Positions 8,059 through 16,777 are shown, counted from the first letter of the stretch. The stretch: 39,381 nucleotides of DNA from Alkalibacterium olivapovliticus (GCF_003003275.1 NZ_PVTO01000025.1:1-39381), one strand, 5' to 3'. The notes: a model not told the origin generated them from the letters alone. Made by a program: numbers and translations.

Positions 8059-8111
8059 AATAAGACACTCTCACCGTTTAACGATAAGTTAAACGGTGAA
8101 AGTGTCTTATT
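8059..8111. terminator. Bidirectional terminator between AbiEii and the YadGH-like operon
   Basis: 24-bp stem with one mismatch (8059-8082 with 8088-8111) and a 5-base loop. It ends two convergent operons. Confidence 0.88.
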
Positions 8112-8122
8112 TGAATGCAGGA

Positions 8123-8893
8123 TTAACTTCTCAATCCACGGCCTTTTTCTATCAGATACCAGTCAACTGAGTAAAGGGCAATGATAAATACAATCAAAAT
8201 ACCCATGGATAACAGAATGGGAACATCAATTATGCCGAGAAAGCCGAATCTGAATCCTGAAATCATGTAAACGATTGGATTGACCCGTGAGACACCTTGC
8301 CAGAATGGAGGCAGCATGGAAATTGAATAAAAAACTCCACCCAGATAGGTCAAAGGTTGAAGAACAAACGTCGGCACGATTGACACATCATCAAATGACT
8401 GAGCGAAAATCCCGTTCAGTAGACCTGCCAGTGAGAATAAAATGGATGTCATAAGCAGGGTTAAGATGATAATGACCCACGAGTAAACTTGAAGCGGAAC
8501 GAAAAACAGAGAAATAATTGTAACCAGCGTACCCACCAGGATACTTCTCCCCAGTCCCCCAATGACAAATCCCCACATGATGATATGGGTCGGCACGGGT
8601 GCAATCAGCAGTTCTTCAATATTTTTCTGGAATTTCTGCGAGAAAAATGATGACGAAACATTCGAATAGGAACTGGTGATGACTGACATCATGATCAGAC
8701 CGGGAACGATGAACTCCATATAGGAGAAGCCTTCCATCTCACCAATTCTGCCTCCAATCAAGTTCCCGAATATAACAAAGTACAGTGAGGTCGTAATCAC
8801 TGGTGGGACTAAGGTCTGTACCCAAATACGCAGGTACCGATTTGTTTCTTTGACTGCCAGGCTTTTTAGAGCCGTCATATATAGATTAAACAT
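8123..8893 (-). CDS. yadH: ABC-2 type transporter permease, YadH-like
   Basis: 256 residues with about six membrane segments. It carries the ABC-2 permease signature: the LRIWVQTLVPPVITTSLYF opening, FIVPGLIMMSVI, EELLIAPVP and the C-terminal NPIVYMISGFRFGFLG. The whole sequence, down to the final GRGLRS, is strikingly close to what I recall of E. coli YadH. It pairs with the ATPase gene, overlapping it by 8 bases, to form a full exporter (two permeases and two ATPases). The substrate is unknown. The high likeness to a gammaproteobacterial protein is unusual for a Firmicute. Confidence 0.9.
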   Translation of the reverse strand: MFNLYMTALKSLAVKETNRYLRIWVQTLVPPVITTSLYFVIFGNLIGGRIGEMEGFSYMEFIVPGLIMMSVITSSYSNVSSSFFSQKFQKNIEELLIAPVPTHIIMWGFVIGGLGRSILVGTLVTIISLFFVPLQVYSWVIIILTLLMTSILFSLAGLLNGIFAQSFDDVSIVPTFVLQPLTYLGGVFYSISMLPPFWQGVSRVNPIVYMISGFRFGFLGIIDVPILLSMGILIVFIIALYSVDWYLIEKGRGLRS

Positions 8894-9821
8894 GTGTATC
8901 CTCCACTTGAACTTTTTCTTCGGTCAATTTTAAGAACAGTTCTTCCAGTCTGTTTGACTTATTGCGCATGGACAGAACTTTTATCCCCTGACTAGTGAGC
9001 TGACTAAACAAGTCATTAACTCCTTGACCTCTCTCGACTTCCACAGATAAAGTCGTGTCGTCTTCCATTTGACTGTCATATCCTGTGATGACCGGATCAG
9101 TGGCAGTAGGCTCTATGTCAAAAATAAAGGTTTCAAACTGCAGTTTAGCCAGTAACGATTTCATACTGGTGTCTTCAATCAGATTACCTGACTGAATGAT
9201 CCCGATGTGTCGACAAAGCATCTCAGCTTCTTCAAGGTAATGAGTCGTCAGAATAATGGTAGTCCCATTGGCGTTCAACTCTTTAAGGAACTGCCACATC
9301 TCACGTCTCAATTCGATATCCACTCCGGCTGTTGGTTCATCCAGGATCAGCAGACGCGGTTCATGCATCAATGCGCGGGCGATCATGAGGCGTCTCTTCA
9401 TTCCCCCTGAAAGCATACGAGCACGCACATCCCGTTTTTCCCATAAACCTGATTGTCTCAAGTATTTCTCACTGCGAATTAATGCCTCTTTGCGTGACAC
9501 TCCGTAGTAACCAGCCTGATTGACAACGATTTGCTGGACTTTTTCAAATGGATTAAAGTTGAACTCTTGGGGAACCAGTCCGATTTGTTGTTTCAGGCGT
9601 GTCAGATCAGTATCCAAATCATACCCAAACACGTTTACTTTTCCAGAAGTTTTGTTGACCAGTGACGTAATGATCCCAATTGTCGTTGATTTCCCGGCAC
9701 CATTTGGACCTAAAAGCGCATAGAAGTCTCCCTCTTCAACGGTCAGTTCGATTCCACACAGGGCTTCAACGCCGCCAGCATAGACTTTTTTCAAGTCTTT
9801 TATTTCAAGTGCTTTTACCAT
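8886..9821 (-). CDS. yadG: ABC transporter ATP-binding protein, YadG-like
   Basis: 311 residues. Walker A is GPNGAGKST (about 38-46), the signature LSGGMKRRLMIARAL, Walker B LLILDEPTAGVD, and the switch histidine lies in ILTTHYLEEAEML. A C-terminal accessory region of about 80 residues ends in KVLSMRNKSNRLEELFLKLT. The run YALLGPNGAGKSTTIGII, followed by SLVNKTSG and VPQEFNFNPFE, is nearly identical to E. coli YadG as I remember it. The gene is first in a two-gene operon. The product energises the YadH-like permease on the cytoplasmic side. Confidence 0.93.
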   Translation of the reverse strand: MVKALEIKDLKKVYAGGVEALCGIELTVEEGDFYALLGPNGAGKSTTIGIITSLVNKTSGKVNVFGYDLDTDLTRLKQQIGLVPQEFNFNPFEKVQQIVVNQAGYYGVSRKEALIRSEKYLRQSGLWEKRDVRARMLSGGMKRRLMIARALMHEPRLLILDEPTAGVDIELRREMWQFLKELNANGTTIILTTHYLEEAEMLCRHIGIIQSGNLIEDTSMKSLLAKLQFETFIFDIEPTATDPVITGYDSQMEDDTTLSVEVERGQGVNDLFSQLTSQGIKVLSMRNKSNRLEELFLKLTEEKVQVEDTHV

Positions 9822-9954
9822 TTATTACCGATCTCCTTAAAATTTACTTTTCCTATATTATTACTCCGTTTTACATTATACCACGACAACGCTTATTTAT
9901 TGTAAGCTTCTATTGAAAGAATCACATTGTCTAAAAATGAATTAATTTTGCACA

Positions 9955-9994
9955 GCAAAAAAGGTTGATGACTACTTCTCATCAACGCTTTTTT
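9955..9994 (-). terminator. Terminator of the DUF3221-like lipoprotein gene
   Basis: On the - strand GTTGATGA pairs with TCATCAAC, extended by flanking A/T pairing, and is followed by six T. It lies about 35 bases past the lipoprotein stop. Confidence 0.8.
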
Positions 9995-10028
9995 GATATA
10001 TGGATCTAGTCTTTTGAAGCCTATTCAG

Positions 10029-10544
10029 TTAGTTATCTTCTACTTGAAGCGTGTGTTCTTCATAAGAATTAGTATCTTCCAGCACAACTGTCCATTCATC
10101 TTCATCGTTATCATACGAGATGGATTGAAGCGTTAAAATATCGTCTTCAAATTCTTCTTGAGTTAAGGCTTTGTTTAATGCTTCCGCTTCAGAAAGATCT
10201 GCACCTCCTGGAGTAGGACTGGACAGGGTATTTAATTCACCAATAGCTGCCTGGGCTGGGTAGGATTGATTCACCCCTCCTTCAAACCAGATACTGACCT
10301 CTTCACCTATAGCGACATTATCCGGGGCGTTACTTGCCCAGACTGCATCAAAGAACCGTTCATTTCCGCCTGATTGACTGAAATCTTCTGGCTCTGTGCT
10401 TACCACTAGAATGGCCTCATCATTTTTATCCATAACATACCCCGTAATATTGGGAGTTCCTCTAAAAACAGTCGTCATACTATTACATCCAGTTAATATC
10501 AATAGTGTTAAAAAGCCAATAAAAATCATTTTCTTGCTGACCAT
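10029..10544 (-). CDS. DUF3221-like lipoprotein
   Basis: 171 residues from ATG 10544, served by GAGGAGGG five bases upstream. A frame extending to 10583 would read through this ribosome site and is rejected. The signal ends in the lipobox LTGC. The mature N-terminal half (GYVMDKNDEAILVVSTEPEDF, then a phenylalanine/aspartate-rich turn, GEEVSIWFEGGVNQSYPAQA) fits DUF3221, a small beta-barrel found in Bacillus lipoproteins. The C-terminal 60 residues look like a separate acidic extension. Function unknown; extracytoplasmic. A 550-base region with a tandem palindrome array lies upstream. Confidence 0.75.
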   Translation of the reverse strand: MVSKKMIFIGFLTLLILTGCNSMTTVFRGTPNITGYVMDKNDEAILVVSTEPEDFSQSGGNERFFDAVWASNAPDNVAIGEEVSIWFEGGVNQSYPAQAAIGELNTLSSPTPGGADLSEAEALNKALTQEEFEDDILTLQSISYDNDEDEWTVVLEDTNSYEEHTLQVEDN

Positions 10545-10703
10545 GTCATCCCTCCTCGGATTTCCAGGTTTAGCTTGTTTCATTTTTGGATTGTTACCTT
10601 TTTCAAGTCATGATGGCCATTTCGATTGTTTTTTTTAGTTATTCACTAGCAATCTGAGGTTCTTCCGGCTTTTGTATCGTATTCTACTGAATGTAATCAG
10701 AAG

Positions 10704-11041
10704 GACTGGTTTGAACATTATTTAGAAGCCAGTTCATTGGTTGTTTCCTAACTAACTGGTCACAATATCGTTATTGAAGCTAGTTCTCCTGAATTTCATC
10801 AGTAAAGTAGTCTCAATAGTCGTTTTGAAGCTAGTTCATTCGCCTATTCAAAACGAACTGGACGCAATATGGTTATTGAGACGACTTCTACCGTCGTTTC
10901 TCCACCAACTGGTACCAAAATCGATTTAGAGACCTGTTCTGATCCGTATCTCACCTGAACTGGTCACTAAACTGTTTTTGTGGCTACTTCGAGTGCAATA
11001 TTAATCTGAACTAGTCTCAATTCATTCGAACAGGCATCTTA
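10704..11041. repeat. Tandem array of degenerate palindromes, period about 51 bp
   Basis: Seven units begin at 10704, 10754, 10806, 10856, 10907, 10958 and 11009 (spacings 50, 52, 50, 51, 51, 51). Each starts with a version of AACTGGTCTCAATA and, after a few bases, continues with a version of TATTGAGACTAGTTC, which makes an imperfect hairpin of about 33 bases. About 17 variable bases follow. Units are 50-70% alike by eye. No plausible ORF runs through the array. It lies between two genes on the - strand. The period resembles the array at 18558-18697, which has a different sequence. Confidence 0.75.
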
Positions 11042-11100
11042 TTCAATTACCTTCCTATTTCTTCGAATAAAGCAGAATCTCACCCTTTGATAACTTCCAG

Positions 11101-12054
11101 CTAATTAACTTTAATGACGTCCCGGTCGAGATAACTTTGTATGCTTGCTTCTACTACTTCAAGCGCTGTGTACTTCGGTTTGTATTCGAGCAGTCGTTTG
11201 GCATTCTCAATGCTGTAGTATCCACTGCGCGCCAGATGGTGGTATGAGATACTGGTTAATCTTTCATCATTAATATACTCACACCACTTGTCCCATGACA
11301 GGAACCTGACTTGAGGAGTGTGTCCGAAGAAACGGTACATGGCCTGTGCATAACCATAAAGGGTCAGTGATTCTGCTGATACGGCATGGAAGTTTTCTCC
11401 CAATGACTGGTTGCGGTGATTCAGTGCATCCACAAACATCTGGGCTACATCTTCTCCGTGAACAGGGTGCAATGTTTCCATCCCAAGATTCGGAAGAGAG
11501 AGTTCTTTCCCATCTGCGATTGTCTGGAACACACTATCGTCTCCGTATCCAAGTGGGTTAATGATTGACCAGCCGGGACCACAAATCTGACCTGGACTGA
11601 TCATAGTTGCCGGGAATCCATTCAATCGGTGCTCCTGCTTCAGATACTTTTCACTTTCATATTTCTCACGCCCGTATTCATCCAGAGGATATTTCACCCC
11701 ATTTGGATCTACCGGGACTGTTTCTGCTCGCCCGTGCGTCCAGATTGTTGAACAGTAAAGGTAATGTGACAAACTAGTCTCTTTTAGTGCTTCAACCATC
11801 TCTTTGACTTCTTCCAGTTTGAAGCAGATCAGATCGATCACGACGTCTGCATTCAGCGCTGCAATTTTCTCTGAAAATGCCGGCTCATTACTCCGGTCCA
11901 GCACAACATGTTCGGTTTTATCCCATGTCCAGTCTTTAATATACGGGTCACTCTTTCCGCGACTGACCTCAATAACCTGATGCTGTTCTTTCACAAGTTT
12001 AGGGATCAAATACGAACCAATATGTCCACTGCCACCAATAACCACTACCTTCAT
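11101..12054 (-). CDS. NAD(P)-dependent epimerase/dehydratase (extended SDR)
   Basis: 317 residues. The N-terminal Rossmann motif is VVVIGGSGHIGSYLI (GxxGxxG), followed by the nucleotide-selecting region EVSRGK. YLYCSTIWTHG and the later DEYGREKYESEK supply the catalytic Ser/Thr and Tyr-x-x-x-Lys of extended short-chain dehydrogenases. The family covers sugar-nucleotide epimerases, isoflavone reductase-like and other enzymes, and the substrate cannot be read here. AGGAGG precedes the ATG. A decayed duplicate of the last ~64 codons lies at 27669-27862, so the gene once had a paralogue nearby. Confidence 0.87.
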   Translation of the reverse strand: MKVVVIGGSGHIGSYLIPKLVKEQHQVIEVSRGKSDPYIKDWTWDKTEHVVLDRSNEPAFSEKIAALNADVVIDLICFKLEEVKEMVEALKETSLSHYLYCSTIWTHGRAETVPVDPNGVKYPLDEYGREKYESEKYLKQEHRLNGFPATMISPGQICGPGWSIINPLGYGDDSVFQTIADGKELSLPNLGMETLHPVHGEDVAQMFVDALNHRNQSLGENFHAVSAESLTLYGYAQAMYRFFGHTPQVRFLSWDKWCEYINDERLTSISYHHLARSGYYSIENAKRLLEYKPKYTALEVVEASIQSYLDRDVIKVN

Positions 12055-12146
12055 CTGTGTGCCTCCTCATTTTTCTTCATCATACCATGTTTCTTAAACA
12101 AAACGACAGCCACACCTCACTTAGCTTGCCTCACCTATCAAAGCAA

Positions 12147-12175
12147 TTGACTTCTTTTGGCTTAGCTAGTAGTAT
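12147..12175 (+). promoter_or_regulatory. Putative sigma-A promoter for the gene at 12254
   Basis: TTGACT (12147-12152), a 17-base spacer and TAGTAT (12170-12175). The start of transcription would lie about 70 bases before the ATG. Confidence 0.55.
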
Positions 12176-12253
12176 TGAAGTACACTTATAAAAAGTAAGC
12201 ACTTGGTTGTTTTTAGTCACATTAATACAGAGATGAATAGAGGAGACGATTAA

Positions 12254-12697
12254 ATGACTACACCGGCATTATCACTATGGGAAGCATATCAGCTAGAAAC
12301 CTTGCGTTCTAAAGGACTGACTGACGAGACACTTCTTACGGCTTTAAAAGAAAAAGACTTGAAAATATTAACTGATACAGATGATTCATACGATTATAAG
12401 GAACTTATTGAAGCTGCTGAGGATAATGAAGACAGTTTTCAGGAAGCTGTTCAATCTGGATACAGGGTGAAATTTTTATCCATATATGGCATAAAGAACC
12501 TGTTGAAATTAAAATACAATTTGGAATCTGACAATGATTATACTATGTCTGATAACCATTTCGAGGGACTCCTATTGACTAAAGAGCAGATCAGTGAATT
12601 TCAGACTCTTGCTTCTTCACAGTGGCAGGTGCTGGAAGAAACGGATGAAAATGGAAAACGCACTGTCTCCATCCAGCATAAAATGAATCAGGGTTAA
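12254..12697 (+). CDS. Hypothetical acidic cytosolic protein
   Basis: 147 residues without a signal or membrane segment. GAGGAGACG lies just before the ATG. The protein is highly acidic with helix-forming stretches (LWEAYQLETLRSKGLTDETL). It contains an LLLTKEQISEFQTLASSQW segment near the end that could be a short amphipathic helix pair. I do not recognise the family. It has its own promoter and terminator, so it is a monocistronic gene of unknown role. Confidence 0.65.
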   Translation: MTTPALSLWEAYQLETLRSKGLTDETLLTALKEKDLKILTDTDDSYDYKELIEAAEDNEDSFQEAVQSGYRVKFLSIYGIKNLLKLKYNLESDNDYTMSDNHFEGLLLTKEQISEFQTLASSQWQVLEETDENGKRTVSIQHKMNQG

Positions 12698-12729
12698 AAC
12701 GTTCCCTTAAAATCATGTAAAGCAAAAAG

Positions 12730-12762
12730 AAGCTAGCGAGAACTAAACGCGCTAGCTTTTTT
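12730..12762. terminator. Bidirectional terminator
   Basis: AAGCTAGCG (12730-12738) pairs with CGCTAGCTT (12749-12757), with T-runs on both strands. It separates the gene at 12254 from the convergent DASS transporter gene. Confidence 0.85.
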
Positions 12763-12779
12763 ATATGTTTTCGACATTC

Positions 12780-14201
12780 TTAATAACTTAGTAAAATCGG
12801 CTGCAGGTAGTAGACTGCCAGAACGATAACCACAATCCCTACCATATTCATCCAGAATCCTGCTTTCATCATGTCTTCTATATCCAGCACATCTGCAGAG
12901 AAGACAGCTGCATTCGGCGGGGTGGAAATAGGCAGCATGAATGCACAAGATGAAGCCAACGCAACAACAGCCATAATACCGTACGGCTCTACACCGATCC
13001 CAGCAGCCAATCCGACACTGATCGGCATCAGCATATTGGATACGGCTGTATTAGACATGATTTCGGTCATAAACAGCACTGTTGCTGTCAAGATAATTAA
13101 AATCAGTAAATAATTAAAGCGGTCTAAATTAGATAAAATATCTCCGAACCAGACGGTCAGCCCGGAAGATTCGAACGCTGCCGCTAGTGACAAGCCCCCT
13201 CCGAATAACAGAAGCAGTCCCCATGACAAGTTTTTCATATCGAACCAGTCCAGCAACTTCCCACCCTTACTGTTTGGAATAACAAAAAGAGTCGTTGCAC
13301 CCAGCATTGAAATCGTCGTATCTGAAAGTTCCCAAGGCAGGAATCCTCCAAAGATCCAAAGCATTCCAGTGAATGAGAAGATGACTAAGACATACTTCTC
13401 TTCTATAGACATGGGCCCCAATTCTCTCAGCTGTTCTTTAGCAAAATCAGAAGATATCTGGCCATCATCTTTTACACGGAATTTTATTTTAGTAATGTAA
13501 ACAAACAACACTACGAGTAAAACAGCCGTTATAACAATCCCAAATGTAAACCAGTCCGCAAACGTAATCTCCTGATTCAGCATATTAGAAGCGACGGCTA
13601 CAAGGGCTGCATTGGGCACAGACCCGACAATGGTCGCCAGTCCCCCAATAGAAGCAGAGTAGGCAACAGTCAACAGCAAGCCTTTGGCAAAATTCTGAAA
13701 TGAGTCATCTTTCAGGAACCCTTTCTCCTTGATTTCAGTAATAAGTGCCAGTGCGATCGGCAGCATCATCAAAGCAGTCGCGGCATTGGATATCCACATG
13801 GACAGAAAGGCTGTGGCCAGGCCCACACCGATAACGATTCGACTACTGCTGGTCCCTAAAAGGGCAATGATACTCATCGCAATTCGCTTATGTAAGTTCC
13901 ACTTCTCAATCGCCAGGGCAATCGTAAATCCGCCCATATACATAAAGACAATTGGATTTCCGTAAGCCATCGATGCGGTCGCCTGATCAGCTCCACCCGT
14001 TAAAGGCAAAAGGAATATTGGAAGCAGTGACGTTGCCGGAATCGGTAAGGCTTCTGTGATCCACCAGGTGGCAACCCATGCAGTTACCGCCAGGACAGCT
14101 CTTGGGCTGGTCTCCAATCCGGTTATAGCCGGTATAAAATAAAGCAGTGCAAAGAATAACGGTCCAGCGACTAACCCTATTTTCTTGAAATTAAGTGTCA
14201 T
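12780..14201 (-). CDS. DASS-family (SLC13) sodium:di/tricarboxylate symporter
   Basis: 473 residues, about 11 membrane segments. The two family signatures with Ser-Asn-(Ala/Thr) motifs are visible: WISNAATALMMLPIALAL at about 135-152 and MSNTAVSNMLMPISVGLAAG in the second half. The DASS signature CAFMLPISTPPNAAVFSA lies near the C-terminus. The early AWVATWWITEALPIPATSLLP run is also typical. Relatives such as SdcS of Staphylococcus aureus import succinate, fumarate or malate with sodium, and VcINDY has the same topology. An AGGAG site precedes the ATG. Upstream is a long leader with an orphan hairpin at 14264-14306. Confidence 0.92.
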   Translation of the reverse strand: MTLNFKKIGLVAGPLFFALLYFIPAITGLETSPRAVLAVTAWVATWWITEALPIPATSLLPIFLLPLTGGADQATASMAYGNPIVFMYMGGFTIALAIEKWNLHKRIAMSIIALLGTSSSRIVIGVGLATAFLSMWISNAATALMMLPIALALITEIKEKGFLKDDSFQNFAKGLLLTVAYSASIGGLATIVGSVPNAALVAVASNMLNQEITFADWFTFGIVITAVLLVVLFVYITKIKFRVKDDGQISSDFAKEQLRELGPMSIEEKYVLVIFSFTGMLWIFGGFLPWELSDTTISMLGATTLFVIPNSKGGKLLDWFDMKNLSWGLLLLFGGGLSLAAAFESSGLTVWFGDILSNLDRFNYLLILIILTATVLFMTEIMSNTAVSNMLMPISVGLAAGIGVEPYGIMAVVALASSCAFMLPISTPPNAAVFSADVLDIEDMMKAGFWMNMVGIVVIVLAVYYLQPILLSY

Positions 14202-14263
14202 ATCGTATCATCTCCTGTAAATGTATTCTTTCTGGCTATTAAAAAATCCCTGTCTTAACAAGG

Positions 14264-14306
14264 AAATAGTGCACTGTCAGAAAAAAAACTCTGACATGCA
14301 CTATTT
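14264..14306. other. Long orphan hairpin upstream of the DASS transporter gene
   Basis: AAATAGTGCA pairs with TGCACTATTT (10 bp), then a small bulge and a further GTCAGA/TCTGAC (6 bp), with an A-rich loop. It lies between the divergent starts of the DASS gene (- strand) and the DUF4336 gene (+ strand), so no gene end needs it as a terminator. On the + strand it is followed by only five T. It could be a leader regulator of the transporter or a remnant. The rest of 14307-14570 shows nothing I recognise. Confidence 0.55.
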
Positions 14307-14572
14307 TTAGTTAAACTGCTGGCTTTCGTTTCTGTTCTAAATTGTTCATCTTTCTATCTTAGTTTCTTTAATCAGGTACATTTTTAACTGACTCCCTTAC
14401 TATCATATCAAAATATTAACATTAAGAAAAGGTAAACATTCGGGGTGTAATTTATAACACTGTCCTAAGAGCTTTCAAAGAATCGGATACAGACTGTGAA
14501 CTGTGCTTTTTCATTGATTGCTCTTAACGGTCAATAATCCGTTCATTTAGACGATGGTTCACTCAAAACTGT

Positions 14573-14600
14573 TTGAAACTTTGTCAATAAGCTTTATACT
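14573..14600 (+). promoter_or_regulatory. Putative promoter of the DUF4336 gene
   Basis: TTGAAA (14573-14578), a 16-base spacer and TATACT (14595-14600). The start of transcription would be about 35 bases before ATG 14640. Confidence 0.5.
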
Positions 14601-14639
14601 TCAGCTATACACTCATCCAAAAAATGAGGAGGAGATTTC

Positions 14640-15389
14640 ATGACGATCCCACTATACGAACCACTGAACACGTTGAAGCCTGTTGATGACCGGATCTGGA
14701 TTGTAGATGGTGACATCATTAAAATAAACGTGCTTGCATTAGGTATCCCCTTTTCAACACGCATGACGATTATCCAGCTAAATGATGGGACGTTATGGTG
14801 CCACTCACCCATTAAGCCAACAGATAAGCTGCTGCAAGACATCAACAAACTGGGGAAAGTGACGCATTTGATTTCGCCGAATAAAATTCATTACGCTTAT
14901 ATAGAAGAATGGAAGACCTATTATCCCGATGCAGTAACCTGGTCCAGCCCTGGTGTCGAAAAACGGGCACAGTCGCAAAAGATACAGGCGACTTTTGAGC
15001 GGTCTTTAGACGATGCTCCCCCTTCTGACTGGTCAGATGAGATCGATCAGCTTATATTTAAAGGCAGTCGCGCACTCGAGGAAGTGGTGTTCTTTCATAA
15101 AAGCAGCCAGACACTTATTTTGACTGACTTGATTGAAAACTTTGAACCGAAACGGACCTCCAGCTTTTTTTGGAGAACGGTCTATAAGCTGGCGGGTATA
15201 GCCGATCCTGACGGCCGGACACCTATTGATATGCGCCTCACCTTTTCAGGTCAAAAAGATCAGGCTCGAACGTGTTACAAGCAACTGCTCAAGTGGCAAC
15301 CGGATAAAATTATCCTGGCACACGGCCGCTGGTATGATAAAAATGGAACGACTGAACTTAAACGAGCCTTCAGATGGCTGGAAAAATGA
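14640..15389 (+). CDS. DUF4336 domain protein (metallo-beta-lactamase-like fold)
   Basis: 249 residues, cytosolic. The opening DDRIWIVDGDIIKIN, the LWCHSPIKPT loop, a HLISPNKIHYAYIEEW segment, a central LILTDLIENF and the final DKIILAHGRWYDKNG are the hallmarks of DUF4336, a family with a degenerate metallo-hydrolase fold. Only some of the usual metal ligands remain, so enzymatic activity is uncertain. GAGGAGG lies just before the ATG. Monocistronic with its own promoter and a strong terminator. Confidence 0.82.
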   Translation: MTIPLYEPLNTLKPVDDRIWIVDGDIIKINVLALGIPFSTRMTIIQLNDGTLWCHSPIKPTDKLLQDINKLGKVTHLISPNKIHYAYIEEWKTYYPDAVTWSSPGVEKRAQSQKIQATFERSLDDAPPSDWSDEIDQLIFKGSRALEEVVFFHKSSQTLILTDLIENFEPKRTSSFFWRTVYKLAGIADPDGRTPIDMRLTFSGQKDQARTCYKQLLKWQPDKIILAHGRWYDKNGTTELKRAFRWLEK

Positions 15390-15406
15390 CCGACTTGGTG
15401 AGAACT

Positions 15407-15455
15407 AAAAACACTTCCGCTGCTGACACCAAGTGTCCAGCAGTGGAAGTGTTTT
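15407..15455. terminator. Bidirectional terminator after the DUF4336 gene
   Basis: 18-bp stem with one mismatch (AAAACACTTCC... with ...GGAAGTGTTTT) around a 12-base loop. It lies between convergent genes. Confidence 0.88.
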
Positions 15456-15536
15456 CTCTATCCGATTGATTTAATCACTATTGTGAGTGTATGGCGCATA
15501 CTCTCAGTCTCATATAATGAAACCAGAACCAGATGC

Positions 15537-16088
15537 TTACAGGTTATTTATGTCTTTTACCAATTCTGGCAAGCCTTCATAAAATAAATGGCGATCACCT
15601 TCTAGCTGCCTTAAAGTTGCTTGCGGGAGCTTTTCTGCATAAGCCTTGTGATGTGAAAAGGGGACAATTTCTTCCTGAATGCTGTGATAAAAATACAGTT
15701 GGGGAATATCAGCGAGATTCCGTTCAAAATCATTCTTGAGAATAAAGTCTTTTAGCTGCCACTCCTCATCTAACCCCCAATAAGGTGAGGAGATGAGGAA
15801 CATCCCTTTAATGCTTACCTTTCGTTCTTCTTCCGAAAAGAACTTGAGCACCGCAGACCCTCCCAGTGAGTGACCGACTAAAATCACCTCACCGTCACGT
15901 TCGTTTAATGCTTCGCCAAGCGTTTTTTTCCAATCGGCATACTTCGGATTTTCCGGGTCAGGCATTTCAGGTGCTATTATACGATAATCTGCTTTTAGTC
16001 TCTCTTTTAGATAAGCAATCAATTGTGTGCTTCCCTGCTGTTTATCCTGAGGTCCAGCACTATGAATAAATAAAACCGTAGTCGTCAT
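15537..16088 (-). CDS. RBBP9/YdeN-family alpha/beta hydrolase
   Basis: 183 residues from ATG 16088, which follows GGAGAG by 7 bases; an ATG five codons upstream overlaps that site. The nucleophile elbow is VILVGHSLGGSAVLKFF, with serine in GHSLGG. A QEEIVPFSHHKAY acid region and GDRHLFYEG, with the catalytic histidine, complete the triad. VLFIHSAG at the start is the oxyanion region. Such small serine hydrolases act on esters; the substrate is unknown. It is probably the second gene of an operon with the lipoprotein at 16127-16630, 38 bases upstream. Confidence 0.86.
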   Translation of the reverse strand: MTTTVLFIHSAGPQDKQQGSTQLIAYLKERLKADYRIIAPEMPDPENPKYADWKKTLGEALNERDGEVILVGHSLGGSAVLKFFSEEERKVSIKGMFLISSPYWGLDEEWQLKDFILKNDFERNLADIPQLYFYHSIQEEIVPFSHHKAYAEKLPQATLRQLEGDRHLFYEGLPELVKDINNL

Positions 16089-16126
16089 GTCAAATCTCTC
16101 CATTTAAAAATCTTAGACAACTGTAA

Positions 16127-16630
16127 TTACTCAATTGTCAGCGAAAAAGCATAACTGGCTGTGCCTTGTTCCCAGAAAGCCAGCACCTCGTATATAACGT
16201 CACCTGTACCAGACAAGACTAAGTCATTGGATTCACTTATAACCGTGTTGTCTTCATCCCAAATACGGACACTATAAGTTCTAGGCTCTTCTTCGAAGAC
16301 AAATTCGATCGTTGCGTCTTCTGTGACTTGAGTCGGTTCACTCATTCTCACCAGTTCTGGTGGTCCATCTGCGCTTGCTTCAATACTATTCAGTGTGCCG
16401 TCCTGATTCTCAACACTCCAGCTGTAACTGCCTAGAACTGGAATGATCGTATCGTCTCCAGCCTGAATGGTTAACTCCGGCGGTAAAGGAATCGGATCAT
16501 CCGTATGAGTCCCCTCTTCCACAGCGCTATCCTGTTCAAATGCTTCCTCATCACTCGCTGTATCAGCACAAGCTGACAGGAATACACTAAGTAAAATAGC
16601 TGCTGGTAAATTTAGCTGTCTAAAATTCAT
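16127..16630 (-). CDS. Acidic secreted lipoprotein
   Basis: 167 residues. A signal with the lipobox LSAC precedes an acidic linker (about 22-50). A beta-rich domain follows (PVLGSYSWSVENQDG, then RTYSVRIWDEDNTV, then a final ASYAFSLTIE). The last part resembles the ligand-free immunoglobulin-like or YtkA-like modules of bacterial lipoproteins, but I cannot assign a family. The cytosolic hydrolase gene follows on the same strand. Function unknown; anchored outside the membrane. Confidence 0.72.
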   Translation of the reverse strand: MNFRQLNLPAAILLSVFLSACADTASDEEAFEQDSAVEEGTHTDDPIPLPPELTIQAGDDTIIPVLGSYSWSVENQDGTLNSIEASADGPPELVRMSEPTQVTEDATIEFVFEEEPRTYSVRIWDEDNTVISESNDLVLSGTGDVIYEVLAFWEQGTASYAFSLTIE

Positions 16631-16768
16631 CGATTTACTCCTGGTCTGAAGTGAGCTGGCTGGATTAAATTCTTTACGTGTCTATTTAATTTGATTCTAC
16701 CATGAAATGGACCCTTTCGTTGGTCTAATTAATTAGTCCTGTTGAATGAATACTATCTGATAAAGATA

Positions 16769-16777
16769 TGCTATACT
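16769..16777 (+). promoter_or_regulatory. Extended -10 promoter of the lipoprotein at 16848
   Basis: TGCTATACT gives the TGn extension plus a strong -10 hexamer; no clear -35 is present. Transcription would start near 16784, which argues against translation from the ATG at 16791 and for the TTG at 16848. Confidence 0.5.

Noticed and set aside
10704-11041. Possible CRISPR array or tandem protein repeats
   Set aside because: Repeats are far too degenerate for CRISPR, spacers are short, no cas genes are present, and no frame stays open over the array.
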